Source: Pseudomonas sp. CFBP 13711 (GTDB lineage: Bacteria; Pseudomonadota; Gammaproteobacteria; Pseudomonadales; Pseudomonadaceae). From it: a stretch of 64,000 bases of DNA. Under the pieces are notes generated by a model. That model was given only the letters and a program-made list of their open reading frames with translations. It was not told where the DNA came from and did no database searches. The stretch is from contig NZ_JACYVI010000001.1 in the NCBI RefSeq assembly GCF_014842265.1, positions 186,001-250,000 on the forward strand. The letters are read 5' to 3'. The number at the start of each line of letters is the position of its first letter. The stretch's first letter is position 1. Made by a program: the position numbers and the translations under genes. Positions 1-8,736 of this stretch are shown here, piece after piece.

Positions 1-867
1 ATCGGCCTGCACTCGGGGGAGAAGGTTTACCTGACCCTCAAACCAGCACCTGTGAACGCTGGCATTGTGTTTTTCCGTACCGACCTTGAGCCGGTGGTCC
101 AGATCAACGCTCACGCGTTGAATGTGGGTGACACCACGCTCTCCACGACGCTGTTCAATGGCGACGTGAAGGTCGATACGGTCGAGCACTTGCTGTCGGC
201 CATGGCCGGCCTTGGCATCGATAACGCCTACGTTGAACTTTCTGCCTCCGAAGTTCCAATCATGGATGGCAGCGCAGGTCCCTTCGTATTCCTGATTCAA
301 TCGGCTGGCCTGGAAGAACAGGACGCACCGAAGAAATTCATCCGCATACTTAAAGAAGTGTGCGTAGAAGAAGACGGCAAGTCCGCCAAGTTCTTACCGT
401 TTGAAGGGTTCAAGGTCGGGTTCGAGATCGATTTCGATCACCCGTATCTCAAGAACCGCACGCAAACGGCTTGTGTGGACTTTTCCAGCACTTCGTTCGT
501 TAAAGAAGTGAGCCGTGCGCGGACATTCGGTTTCATGAAAGACATCGAGTATCTGCGTAAGCACAACCTGGCTCTGGGCGGCAGCGTTGAAAACGCGATC
601 GTCGTGGACAAGGACGGCGTGTTGAACGAAGACGGTCTTCGTTATGAAGACGAGTTCGTGAAGCACAAGATTCTGGATGCCATCGGTGACCTGTATCTGT
701 TGGGCAACAGTCTGATCGGCGAGTATCAGGGCTTCAAGTCGGGACACGGTCTGAACAATCGTTTGCTTCGTGCGTTGATCGCTCAGGAAGACGCTTGGGA
801 AGTTGTGACCTTCGAAGATGCCAGCACCGCACCGATCTCTTACATGCGCCCTGTAGCGGCGGTGTAA
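1..867 (+). CDS. lpxC: UDP-3-O-acyl-N-acetylglucosamine deacetylase (5' end outside window)
   Basis: LpxC is the zinc deacetylase that commits UDP-3-O-acyl-GlcNAc to lipid A synthesis in the cytoplasm. The frame is open from base 1 and starts inside the conserved [17 protein letters not shown] segment, so about 15 N-terminal codons of a protein of about 303 residues lie upstream. The [10 protein letters not shown] helix carries one zinc histidine, [14 protein letters not shown] gives the second histidine and the aspartate, and [12 protein letters not shown] gives the catalytic histidine. The GTG at position 52 is internal. A strong terminator follows, so this is the last gene of the upstream cell-division/envelope cluster. 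Confidence 0.97.
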   Translation: MGLHSGEKVYLTLKPAPVNAGIVFFRTDLEPVVQINAHALNVGDTTLSTTLFNGDVKVDTVEHLLSAMAGLGIDNAYVELSASEVPIMDGSAGPFVFLIQSAGLEEQDAPKKFIRILKEVCVEEDGKSAKFLPFEGFKVGFEIDFDHPYLKNRTQTACVDFSSTSFVKEVSRARTFGFMKDIEYLRKHNLALGGSVENAIVVDKDGVLNEDGLRYEDEFVKHKILDAIGDLYLLGNSLIGEYQGFKSGHGLNNRLLRALIAQEDAWEVVTFEDASTAPISYMRPVAAV

Positions 868-897
868 ACAGTCTCTTCTTCCTAGTTTTGATGTTTT

Positions 898-923
898 CAG
901 GCCACCTTCGGGTGGCCTTTTTT
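898..923 (+). terminator. Intrinsic terminator of lpxC
   Basis: The stem GGCCACC / GGTGGCC is closed by a TTCG tetraloop and followed by six T residues, about 30 bp after the lpxC stop codon. Confidence 0.92.
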
Positions 924-940
924 ATGAGCGTCGATTAGAT

Positions 941-1376
941 AGCGGGCATATCCGTTTTTTGTGTGTACTGGAGTTATGGTTCCGCCCTTACGGCGGGTCA
1001 CTTTTCCCAACAGCCCGGATTGCCGGCCCAGAAAAAAGTAACCAAAAAGGCCGTGCTCCTGGTTGGGTTCCTCCTTCGTCGGAATACCTTCACTCCGGTC
1101 TCGCTCCGTGGGCCCGCGCCGAACGGGCATCCATGTCCGCAACGGCGCTCTCGCCGCATCCATGCGGCTCGGCCCACTGCGCGAGACCTGCGTTCAGCCT
1201 GCACCCAAGTCGCGATGGGTGTCGTCTGAGCTTTTTGCGTATGAAGATCAAGATCAAAAGCAGATCAAGAACAGATCAAAAGCTTCCCGGCTGAAGCCGG
1301 TCCTGCGGGGGGCGCCCCCGGTCCCGCACGTGTACACGGTGCGTTTTAGTGGGACCGGCTTTAGCCGGGAAGGGGC
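941..1376. repeat. Composite intergenic repeat, copy A (with REP pair)
   Basis: This fills the 536-bp gap between the convergent genes lpxC and dciA. It shares long near-identical stretches with the element at 20588, including CCGCCCTTACGGCGGGTCAC, AAAAAGTAACCAAAAAGGCC, a GC-rich core around 1095–1200, and AAGATCAA/AGATCAAAAG motifs. It ends in two inverted REP units (1283–1310 and 1348–1373) built on CCGGCTGAAGCCGGTCC and GGACCGGCTTTAGCCGG. Short open frames in several directions cross it, but none has a plausible RBS. It resembles the repeats scattered through P. fluorescens/P. syringae genomes. Confidence 0.85.
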
Positions 1377-1403
1377 CAGTGAAAACGCCGGCATTCTGCA
1401 GGT

Positions 1404-1871
1404 TTACGAATCCCCAGCCTCTTTAGGCACAGCATGCGCGGCCAGCCGTTCGAGCGCAGCACGCAGTTTCGGGTCGGTGATGCCTTCCGCTGTTGCGGTG
1501 ATGGTCTCGGCCGCCGCGACCGACAGATCGCGCGTATGCCCAGCTTCGGTCCGGTGGGTTCTCGCGGGCTGAACCTTCAATTGCAACCGGGTGAGGTTGG
1601 CGAATTCCTTGAACGCGACCAGTTGCCGTTGCAAACGCTTCTGTTGATAACGCAGTCGTGTCGCCCAGTGGCCGTCGGTGACGATGAGCAGCAGTGTACC
1701 TTCGCGCCATGACGCGACGTGGCAGTGCTCGCGGGCGGCGGGTTGTAGCTGGCTTTCCAGCAGACGCTGCAAGTGCGCGAGGCGTTGGGCGTGGTTGAAG
1801 ATGGCTTTGAGGGGCCGGGCTTCGCGCAGAAGCACAGCCGGTGCGCGGGCGGGGAGGGGACGGAATGCCAT
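1404..1871 (-). CDS. dciA: DciA-like DUF721 protein
   Basis: A 155-residue basic protein of the DUF721 family. DciA proteins of this family help load the replicative helicase in bacteria that lack DnaC. The N-terminal half (ARPLKAIFNHAQRLAHLQRL through REGTLLLIVTDGHWATRLRY) is the typical DUF721 core, and the C-terminal third is low in conservation. The ATG at 1871, giving MAFRPLPARAP, is preferred; an upstream frame extension to 1925 adds residues that do not look native. The gene lies between lpxC and secA in opposite orientation, the usual Pseudomonas arrangement. The helicase-loading role is inferred from the family. Confidence 0.8.
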   Translation of the reverse strand: MAFRPLPARAPAVLLREARPLKAIFNHAQRLAHLQRLLESQLQPAAREHCHVASWREGTLLLIVTDGHWATRLRYQQKRLQRQLVAFKEFANLTRLQLKVQPARTHRTEAGHTRDLSVAAAETITATAEGITDPKLRAALERLAAHAVPKEAGDS

Positions 1872-2003
1872 GATGAGGTGCCTTGTGTTGCCAGGGCGTG
1901 ATCTTAGCAGAATCGGTAGAAGCACCTTTGCGTCAGGCGTCCAGGGTGCAAATAAGCCCCGCGATCATGAAAAAACATTAATAAAACTTCTCACCCGCAT
2001 GGG

Positions 2004-2031
2004 TTGAAGTCACGGGAAATGACCCTATTGT
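2004..2031 (+). promoter_or_regulatory. Possible sigma70 promoter of secA in the 319-bp dciA–secA gap
   Basis: TTGAAG (2004–2009) and TATTGT (2026–2031) are separated by 16 bp, each matching the consensus at 4 of 6 positions. This would give a leader of about 150 nt before secA. The gap from 1872 to 2190 separates divergent genes. Besides this site it holds a GC-rich potential hairpin near 2135–2160 and a 27-codon upstream frame (2126–2209) overlapping the secA start. Confidence 0.4.
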
Positions 2032-2190
2032 ACTTCTGCCCCGTAACATTGCTGTGCCAGCATCGTGGAATAACGCCACTTTCCTCACCACCATTTCCGG
2101 GTAGAATGCTCGTTCGCATGCGGCCATGAGGGCTGCTCGGGCGACTCACGGGGCCGCCCTCCATCCCTATGTGTGGAAGATCCTTTCGAT

Positions 2191-4941
2191 ATGTTTGCAC
2201 CTTTGTTAAAAAAACTTTTCGGAAGCAAGAACGAGCGCGAAGTGAAGCGCATGCTCAAGACGGTCCAGGTCGTCAACAGCTTCGAAGAGCAAATGCTCGC
2301 CCTCTCGGACGAACAGCTGCGCGCCAAGACCGACGAGTTGAAGGCCCGCATAGCCAAAGGTGAGACCCTCGACCAGCTCTTGCCAGAAGCCTTCGCGGTC
2401 TGCCGCGAGGCGGGTAAACGCATCATGGGCATGCGTCACTTCGACGTACAGCTGATCGGCGGCATGACGCTGCACGAAGGCATGATCGCCGAGATGCGTA
2501 CCGGTGAGGGTAAAACCCTCGTCGCGACCCTCGCGGTCTACCTCAACGCACTGTCCGGCAAAGGCGTGCACGTGGTCACGGTGAACGACTACCTGGCCCG
2601 TCGTGACGCCAACTGGATGCGCCCGCTGTATGAATTCCTCGGTCTGACCGTAGGCGTGGTCACGCCTTTCCAGCCGCCGGAAGAGAAGCGCGCCGCCTAC
2701 GCCTCCGACATCACCTACGGCACCAACAACGAATTCGGTTTCGATTACCTGCGCGACAACATGGCGTTCAGCCTGGAAGACAAATTCCAGCGTGAGCTGA
2801 ATTTCGCCGTGATCGACGAAGTGGACTCGATCCTGATCGACGAAGCCCGTACGCCGCTGATCATCTCCGGCCAGGCCGAAGACAGCTCCAAGCTCTACAC
2901 CGAAATCAACAAGCTGATCCCCAAGCTCGAGCAGCACATCGAGGAAGTGGAAGGCCAGGTCACCCAGCAGGGTCACTTCTCCATCGACGAGAAGTCCCGT
3001 CAGGTGGAGCTGAACGAGTCCGGTCACCAGTTCATCGAAGAGATGCTCACCGAAGTCGGTTTGCTGGCTGAAGGCGAGAGCCTGTATTCCGCGCACAACC
3101 TGGGCCTGCTGACCCACGTTTATGCCGGTCTGCGTGCCCACAAACTGTTCCATCGCAACGTCGAGTACATCGTTCAGGACGGCCAGATCCTGCTGGTCGA
3201 CGAACACACCGGCCGTACCATGCCGGGTCGTCGTCTGTCCGAGGGCCTGCACCAGGCCATCGAAGCGAAGGAAGGCCTGAATATTCAGGCCGAGAGCCAG
3301 ACCCTGGCCTCTACCACCTTCCAGAACTACTTCCGTCTCTACAACAAGCTGTCCGGCATGACCGGTACGGCGGACACCGAAGCGTTCGAATTCCACCAGA
3401 TCTATGCTCTGGCCGTGATGGTCATTCCGCCGAACAAGCCGTTGGCGCGGAAAGACTTCAACGACCTCGTGTACCTGACCGCCGAAGAGAAGTACGCGGC
3501 GATCATCACCGACATCAAGGCCTGCCTGGCCGAGCAGCGTCCGGTGCTGGTAGGTACAGCGACCATCGAAACCTCCGAGCACATGTCTCGCCTGCTGGTG
3601 CAGGAAGGTATCGAGCACAAGGTTCTGAACGCCAAGTTCCACGAAAAAGAAGCCGAGATCATTGCCCAGGCCGGTCGGCCGGGTGCGCTGACCATCGCCA
3701 CCAACATGGCCGGTCGCGGTACCGACATTCTGTTGGGCGGCAACTGGGAAGTTGAAGTGGCCAGCCTGGAAGACCCGACCCCAGAGCAGATCGCGCAGAT
3801 CAAGGCCGACTGGCAGAAGCGCCATCAGCAAGTGATCGAGGCGGGCGGCCTGCACGTTATTGCCTCCGAGCGTCACGAATCCCGCCGTATCGACAACCAG
3901 TTGCGTGGTCGTGCCGGTCGTCAGGGTGACACCGGTTCAAGCCGTTTCTACCTGTCGCTGGAAGACAGCCTGATGCGCATCTTCGCCTCTGATCGGGTGA
4001 AGAACTTCATGAAAGCGCTGGGCATGCAGTCCGGTGAAGCGATCGAGCACCGCATGGTGACCAACGCCATCGAAAAAGCGCAGCGCAAAGTCGAAGGCCG
4101 CAACTTCGACATCCGCAAGCAGCTGCTCGAGTTCGACGACGTTTCCAACGAACAGCGCAAAGTGATCTACCACATGCGTAACAGCCTGCTGGCTGCGACC
4201 AACATTGGTGACACCATTGCCGAGTTCCGCGAAGAAGTCCTCGATGCCACAATCTCCGCGCACATCCCGCCGCAGTCGTTGCCTGAGCAGTGGAACGTGG
4301 CCGGTCTGGAAGCCGCGCTGAACAGCGATTTCGGCGTGAAGCTGCCGATTCAGCAGTGGCTCGACGAAGACGATCACCTGAACGAAGACACTCTGCGTCC
4401 GAAGTTGATGGAAGCCATCTTGGCGGCCTACAACGAGAAAGAAGACCAGGCCAGTGCCGAGGCGCTGCGCACCTTCGAGAAGCAGATTCTCCTGCGCGTG
4501 CTGGACGACCTGTGGAAAGACCACCTGTCGACCATGGATCACCTGCGTCACGGTATTCACCTGCGCGGCTACGCTCAGAAAAACCCGAAGCAGGAATACA
4601 AGCGCGAGTCGTTTGCCCTGTTCCAGGAGCTGCTCGATTCGATCAAGCGCGACGCCATTCGTGTGCTGTCCCACGTCCAGGTTCGCCGCGAAGATCCGGC
4701 CGAGGAAGAGGCGCGTCTGCGTCGCGAAGCCGAGGAGTTGGCGCAGCGCATGCAGTTCCAGCATGCCGAAGCGCCGGGCCTGGATCAGCCGGACCTGCTC
4801 GCTGAAGAGGGCGAAGACGTCGCGGTAGCTGCAGCCGCCGCACTGTCGCCGGTTCGCAACGACCAGAAGCTGGGTCGCAACGAATTGTGCTGGTGTGGTT
4901 CGGGCAAGAAATTCAAGCACTGTCACGGCCAGATCAGCTAA
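2191..4941 (+). CDS. secA: Preprotein translocase ATPase SecA
   Basis: SecA drives post-translational protein export through SecYEG using ATP. The protein is 916 residues, as usual for the family. Visible motifs are Walker A ([13 protein letters not shown]), the DEVD-type Walker B ([17 protein letters not shown]), the [16 protein letters not shown] region of NBD1, the NBD2 segments [16 protein letters not shown] and [20 protein letters not shown], and a C-terminal zinc-binding tail ([13 protein letters not shown]) for SecB and lipid contact. The start at [16 protein letters not shown] matches known SecA N-termini; six in-frame codons upstream from 2173 are not expected. The gene is monocistronic and closed by a terminator at 4981. 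Confidence 0.98.
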   Translation: MFAPLLKKLFGSKNEREVKRMLKTVQVVNSFEEQMLALSDEQLRAKTDELKARIAKGETLDQLLPEAFAVCREAGKRIMGMRHFDVQLIGGMTLHEGMIAEMRTGEGKTLVATLAVYLNALSGKGVHVVTVNDYLARRDANWMRPLYEFLGLTVGVVTPFQPPEEKRAAYASDITYGTNNEFGFDYLRDNMAFSLEDKFQRELNFAVIDEVDSILIDEARTPLIISGQAEDSSKLYTEINKLIPKLEQHIEEVEGQVTQQGHFSIDEKSRQVELNESGHQFIEEMLTEVGLLAEGESLYSAHNLGLLTHVYAGLRAHKLFHRNVEYIVQDGQILLVDEHTGRTMPGRRLSEGLHQAIEAKEGLNIQAESQTLASTTFQNYFRLYNKLSGMTGTADTEAFEFHQIYALAVMVIPPNKPLARKDFNDLVYLTAEEKYAAIITDIKACLAEQRPVLVGTATIETSEHMSRLLVQEGIEHKVLNAKFHEKEAEIIAQAGRPGALTIATNMAGRGTDILLGGNWEVEVASLEDPTPEQIAQIKADWQKRHQQVIEAGGLHVIASERHESRRIDNQLRGRAGRQGDTGSSRFYLSLEDSLMRIFASDRVKNFMKALGMQSGEAIEHRMVTNAIEKAQRKVEGRNFDIRKQLLEFDDVSNEQRKVIYHMRNSLLAATNIGDTIAEFREEVLDATISAHIPPQSLPEQWNVAGLEAALNSDFGVKLPIQQWLDEDDHLNEDTLRPKLMEAILAAYNEKEDQASAEALRTFEKQILLRVLDDLWKDHLSTMDHLRHGIHLRGYAQKNPKQEYKRESFALFQELLDSIKRDAIRVLSHVQVRREDPAEEEARLRREAEELAQRMQFQHAEAPGLDQPDLLAEEGEDVAVAAAAALSPVRNDQKLGRNELCWCGSGKKFKHCHGQIS

Positions 4942-4980
4942 TTCGCCCACCGCGAAGAGCTGTAGCTGACCTGTAATATC

Positions 4981-5014
4981 ACGCCGCGACCGGCTCAGCC
5001 GTCGCGGCGTTTTT
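4981..5014 (+). terminator. Intrinsic terminator of secA
   Basis: A perfect 10-bp stem, ACGCCGCGAC with GTCGCGGCGT, a 10-nt loop, and a T run overlapping its 3' side. Confidence 0.9.
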
Positions 5015-5076
5015 CAATCAATCGAGCCGTGTCGGCGAGGCCGCGCGGTGTGACTGTCTTTCAAGGAGCGCACTTC

Positions 5077-6294
5077 ATGGCTGTTGGTCTTGGTCCTTTG
5101 CCGACGCTGCACCCGGTTCCCGGTTTTGAACTTGGCATCGCTTCCGCCGGCATCAAGCGCCCGGGGCGCAAAGATGTTGTGGTCATGCGCTGCGCCGAAG
5201 GCTCCAGTGTCGCGGGCGTATTCACCCTGAACGCGTTTTGCGCGGCGCCGGTGATCATCGCCAAACAGCGCGTGCAGGGCACTGTGCGCTATCTGCTGAC
5301 CAACACCGGCAACGCCAACGCTGGCACGGGCGAACCGGGCCTTGCCGCTGCCGAGCGCACCTGCGCGAAGCTGGCCGAGATAACCGGGGTGGACGCCAGC
5401 GCCGTGCTGCCGTTTTCCACGGGCGTGATCGGTGAGCCGTTGCCCGTCGAGAAGATCGAAGGCGCGCTGCAGGCGGCGCTGGATGATTTGTCCGTCGACA
5501 ACTGGGCCGCAGCGGCCACCGGCATCATGACCACTGACACGCTGCCCAAGGGCGCGAGCCGTCAGTTCGTGCTCGACGGCGTGACGGTCACCGTGACCGG
5601 GATCAGCAAAGGCGCGGGCATGATTCGTCCGAACATGGCGACCATGCTGGGCTACATCGCTACCGACGCCAAGGTGGCGCCGAGCGTGCTGCAGGACCTG
5701 ATTCGCGACGGCGCCAACAAGTCGTTCAACCGCATCACAATCGACGGCGACACGTCGACCAATGACTGCTGCATGCTGATCGCCACCGGCCAGGCCGACC
5801 TGCCTGCGGTGAGCGAGGCCAAGGGCCCACTGTTCGAAGCGCTGAAAAAAGCCGTCTTCGAGGTGTGCATGGACGTCGCCCAGGCCATCGTCCGTGACGG
5901 CGAGGGCGCGACCAAGTTTGTGACGGTCGAAGTCAACGGCGGCGGCAATCACCAGGAATGCCTGGACGTCGGTTACACCGTCGCGCACTCGCCGCTGATC
6001 AAAACCGCGCTGTTCGCGTCAGACCCTAACTGGGGCCGGATCCTGGCGGCCGTAGGGCGTGCGGGCGTGCCGAACCTGGACGTCAGCAAGATCGACGTGT
6101 TTCTGGGTGACGTCTGCATCGCCAGCAAAGGCGCCCGCGCCAGCACCTACACTGAAGACCAAGGCTCGCTGGTGATGGCGCAGGAAGAAATCACCATCCG
6201 CATCGAGTTGGGCCGTGGCGATTGCAGCGAAACCATCTGGACCACCGACCTGTCGCACGAATACGTGAAGATCAACGCGGAATACCGCACCTGA
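5077..6294 (+). CDS. argJ: Bifunctional glutamate/ornithine N-acetyltransferase ArgJ
   Basis: ArgJ moves the acetyl group from N-acetylornithine to glutamate and can use acetyl-CoA, supporting the cyclic arginine pathway. The precursor (405 residues) self-cleaves before a nucleophilic threonine; here Ala188-Thr189 lies in RPNMATMLGYI. Oxyanion-type residues are in LPFSTGVIGE, and the C-terminus ends in the family-typical NAEYRT. The ATG at 5077 has an AAGGAG site 8 bases upstream, whereas an in-frame start at 5029 has none. It heads an apparent co-directional run with the GST and Nudix genes. Confidence 0.97.
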   Translation: MAVGLGPLPTLHPVPGFELGIASAGIKRPGRKDVVVMRCAEGSSVAGVFTLNAFCAAPVIIAKQRVQGTVRYLLTNTGNANAGTGEPGLAAAERTCAKLAEITGVDASAVLPFSTGVIGEPLPVEKIEGALQAALDDLSVDNWAAAATGIMTTDTLPKGASRQFVLDGVTVTVTGISKGAGMIRPNMATMLGYIATDAKVAPSVLQDLIRDGANKSFNRITIDGDTSTNDCCMLIATGQADLPAVSEAKGPLFEALKKAVFEVCMDVAQAIVRDGEGATKFVTVEVNGGGNHQECLDVGYTVAHSPLIKTALFASDPNWGRILAAVGRAGVPNLDVSKIDVFLGDVCIASKGARASTYTEDQGSLVMAQEEITIRIELGRGDCSETIWTTDLSHEYVKINAEYRT

Positions 6295-6332
6295 GTCACG
6301 AGCGAGTCCACCGGTCTCAACGGAGCCAAGAC

Positions 6333-6959
6333 ATGAGCCTGCGCCTGATCATCGGCGACAAACGTTATTCCTCCTGGTCGCTGCGTCCGTGGCTGGCGCT
6401 TGCGCTGACCGGCGAGACGTTCACCGATCAGGTGATTCGCCTGAATCAGGCTGACACCACGCGGCTGATTCTGGAGCATTCGCCGACCGGTAAAGTCCCT
6501 GCGCTGAAGTGCGAGCACGGCACCATCGTTGATTCTCTGGCGATCTGTGAATATCTGGCGGAGCGCTTCCCCGATGCAGGTCTGTGGCCGGCAGAGGTCG
6601 CCGCCCGCGCTCAGGCTCGGTCGGCATGCGCGCAGATGCACAGCGGCTTTGTCGGTCTGCGCTCGCGCTTGCCGATGGACCTGCGTCAGGACGAGGCGCT
6701 GGAGGTCATCGCGGTCGAAGCTCAGGCCGATATCGACCGCATGGTTGCGCTGTGGCGTGAATGCCGCGCGGTGTCGGGCGTGAGCGAAGGTTTTCTGTTC
6801 GGCACGCCGGGCATCGTCGATGCGTTCTTCGCACCGGTCGCCGTGCGCTTTCGTACCTATCGCGTCGAGCTGCCAGCGGACGCGGCGGCCTACGTCGAAA
6901 CGATTTATCAGTGGCCTGAGTTCAAACGCTGGCAGAAAGCGGGTCTGGAGGAAGGTTGA
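6333..6959 (+). CDS. Glutathione S-transferase family protein
   Basis: A 208-residue protein with an N-terminal thioredoxin-fold domain (residues about 1–80) and a helical GST C-domain. The N-terminus has GDKRYSSWSLRPW, where a serine probably activates glutathione, and EHSPTGKVPALKCEHG provides the cis-proline loop; DSLAICEYLAERFP is the glutathione gamma-glutamyl contact region. The substrate is unknown. It starts 39 bp after argJ and abuts the next gene, whose RBS lies inside its end, so it is probably co-transcribed with both. The chosen ATG gives the canonical N-terminus; longer in-frame starts lie inside argJ. Confidence 0.88.
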   Translation: MSLRLIIGDKRYSSWSLRPWLALALTGETFTDQVIRLNQADTTRLILEHSPTGKVPALKCEHGTIVDSLAICEYLAERFPDAGLWPAEVAARAQARSACAQMHSGFVGLRSRLPMDLRQDEALEVIAVEAQADIDRMVALWRECRAVSGVSEGFLFGTPGIVDAFFAPVAVRFRTYRVELPADAAAYVETIYQWPEFKRWQKAGLEEG

Positions 6960-6961
6960 AC

Positions 6962-7906
6962 GTGAAACGCATCCATGTGGCCGCGGCGGTTATCCGTGGC
7001 AGCGACGGCAAGATCCTCATCGCCCGACGCACCGACAAACAGCATCAAGGCGGCTTGTGGGAGTTTCCTGGCGGCAAGGTTGAACCGGATGAATCGGTCG
7101 AGGCCGCGCTGTCCCGCGAGTTGCACGAAGAGCTCGGCATCGTCGTGACGGCGGCGCGTCCGCTGATCAAGATCAAGCACGACTACCCGGACAAACAGGT
7201 GTTGCTGGACGTGTGGGAAGTCTCGTCGTTTACCGGCGAGCCCCACGGTGTTGAAGGGCAACCGCTGGCCTGGGTATCGCAGCGGGAACTGGCCGAGTAT
7301 GAGTTTCCGGCGGCCAATCGGCCGATCGTGGCCGCTGCGCGTTTGCCGGGTGAATACCTGATCACCCCGGACGATCTGGAAACGCCCGAGCTGCTGCGTG
7401 GTATACGCACGGCGGTGGCTGGCGGCATCAAGCTGGTTCAACTGCGGGCGCCGAACATGTACGACCCGAAATACCGTGACGTTGCGGTGGACGCGGTCGG
7501 GCTGTGCGCGGGCAAGGCGCAGTTGATGCTCAAAGGTCCGAGGGAATGGCTGGGTGACTTTCCGGCGGCGGGCTGGCACCTGACCAGCGAACAGCTGCGC
7601 AAATACGCCAGCAAGGGCCGTCCGTTTCCTGAAGATCGCTGGCTGGCAGCCTCTTGTCACGACGCTGAAGAGTTGAGTCTGGCCGAGCAGATGGGCGTGG
7701 ATTTCGTCACCCTCTCGCCTGTGCTGCCGACGCAAAGCCATCCGGACGCCCAGCCGCTGGGTTGGGAAAAGGCTCGCGACTTGATCGAGGGCTTTAGCAA
7801 GCCGGTTTATCTGCTGGGCGGGGTAGGGCCGACGGATCGTCAGCACGCGTGGGAATGTGGCGCGCAGGGTGTGGCGGGGATCAGAGCGTTCTGGCCGCAG
7901 GGCTAA
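6962..7906 (+). CDS. mutT: Nudix hydrolase (MutT-like) fused to a ThiE/TenI-like domain
   Basis: A 314-residue two-domain protein. Residues about 1–130 are a MutT-type Nudix domain with the complete box GGKVEPDESVEAALSRELHE followed by ELGI, expected to hydrolyse oxidised nucleotides such as 8-oxo-dGTP. Residues about 140–314 resemble a thiamine-phosphate synthase/TenI barrel (GIRTAVAGGIKLVQLRAP, ADQMGVDFVTLSPV-like segment, VYLLGGVGPTDRQHAWECGA). The GTG at 6962 sits 6 bases after GGAGGAAGG and gives MKRIHVAAAV, the usual MutT N-terminus; a TTG at 6956 overlaps the GST stop and is less likely. The same fusion is found in other pseudomonads. The role of the second domain is unknown. Confidence 0.9.
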   Translation: MKRIHVAAAVIRGSDGKILIARRTDKQHQGGLWEFPGGKVEPDESVEAALSRELHEELGIVVTAARPLIKIKHDYPDKQVLLDVWEVSSFTGEPHGVEGQPLAWVSQRELAEYEFPAANRPIVAAARLPGEYLITPDDLETPELLRGIRTAVAGGIKLVQLRAPNMYDPKYRDVAVDAVGLCAGKAQLMLKGPREWLGDFPAAGWHLTSEQLRKYASKGRPFPEDRWLAASCHDAEELSLAEQMGVDFVTLSPVLPTQSHPDAQPLGWEKARDLIEGFSKPVYLLGGVGPTDRQHAWECGAQGVAGIRAFWPQG

Positions 7907-7972
7907 AAGCTGTTCCGATCTGAGTTCGAGAACAAAGGTTGCTACACCGCAGATTCAACGGCGAATGAAGCC

Positions 7973-8065
7973 CCTATGGGAGCGAGCTTGCTCGCGAAGC
8001 TTTATCAGTCACCGCATCTCTAGCGGCTGAAACGCAGTCTTCGTGAGCAAGCTCACTCCCACAGG
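7973..8065. repeat. REP pair (GAGCxxGCTC type) between convergent genes
   Basis: Two inverted units, GGGAGCGAGCTTGCTCGCG (left) and CGTGAGCAAGCTCACTCCC (right), are separated by about 40 bp and can fold into a cruciform or long hairpin. They lie in the 247-bp gap between the 3' ends of the Nudix gene and the adenosyltransferase gene. At 8096–8125 a 14-bp unit, TCAGGACAGCAGCA/C, occurs twice in tandem. No gene is seen in the gap. Confidence 0.85.
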
Positions 8066-8153
8066 ATTTGCGCTTGCCAACTGAGTTGCGGTGTATCAGG
8101 ACAGCAGCACGTCAGGACAGCAGCCCCTCAGCACCGCAGCACTGTCTCACAAA

Positions 8154-8732
8154 TCACTGCGGCTTCTTAGCAGGCTCCCACAAAATCTCCGCTACACCCT
8201 CACGCCGGGCGATGATCCGCGCCGCGACAAACAGCAAATCCGACAGCCGATTGATGTACGCCAGACCAACCCCGGCCAGTGGCTCGACCGCGTTCAGGTG
8301 CTGACAGCGTCGCTCCGCTGTACGCGCCAGGCTCCGGCAGACGTGGGCCTGGGCGATCAGCGTCGAGCCGCCCGGCAGGATGAAATTCTCCAGCGGCCCC
8401 AGCTCTTCATTCCAGTGGTCGATCGCCGTCTCCAGACGGTCGATCTCCGCCGCATTCAACGCCTGATATTCAGGCATCGCCAGCTCGCCGCCCAAGTCGA
8501 ACAACCGATGCTGACACGGCGCCAATACGTCGATGACTTCCTGCAACGCCGGATGAGTCGCGACTGCCGCCGAAAGGCCCGCCAGCAATACGCCGACCTG
8601 ACTGTTCAGCGAATCGACTTCCCCGATGGCCTCGACCCGCGGGTGATCCTTCGGCACTCGGCGACCATCGCCCAGGCCCGTTTCGCCGGTGTCACCCGTG
8701 CGCGTGTAAATTTTCGACAAGCGAAATCCCAT
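8154..8732 (-). CDS. Cob(I)alamin adenosyltransferase, PduO type
   Basis: A 192-residue ATP:cob(I)alamin adenosyltransferase, which makes the adenosylcobalamin cofactor. The ATP-binding N-terminus KIYTRTGDTGETGLGDGRRV is diagnostic, and the C-terminal helices contain VCRSLARTAERRCQHL and INRLSDLLFVAARI, also typical. The ATG at 8732 gives MGFRLSKIYTRTGD and lies 4 bp after the stop of the sensor kinase gene upstream, so the two are probably co-transcribed. Confidence 0.92.
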   Translation of the reverse strand: MGFRLSKIYTRTGDTGETGLGDGRRVPKDHPRVEAIGEVDSLNSQVGVLLAGLSAAVATHPALQEVIDVLAPCQHRLFDLGGELAMPEYQALNAAEIDRLETAIDHWNEELGPLENFILPGGSTLIAQAHVCRSLARTAERRCQHLNAVEPLAGVGLAYINRLSDLLFVAARIIARREGVAEILWEPAKKPQ

Positions 8733-8736
8733 GGCT

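Noticed and set aside
959..1572. Several overlapping open frames on both strands across the composite repeat (also at 20575–20992 and 43830–44045).
   Set aside because: They follow the GC-rich repeat, have no RBS, and the copies differ by shifts and truncation that would break the frames. I treat them as non-coding.
2206..3876. A 556-codon open frame on the minus strand opposite secA.
   Set aside because: It is an antisense shadow caused by GC-rich codon bias; composition is Val/Gly/His-rich and resembles no protein.
8096..8125. Tandem copy of TCAGGACAGCAGC considered as a CRISPR-like or iteron array.
   Set aside because: Only two units directly adjacent, no spacers and no replication genes; most likely a small slippage duplication.
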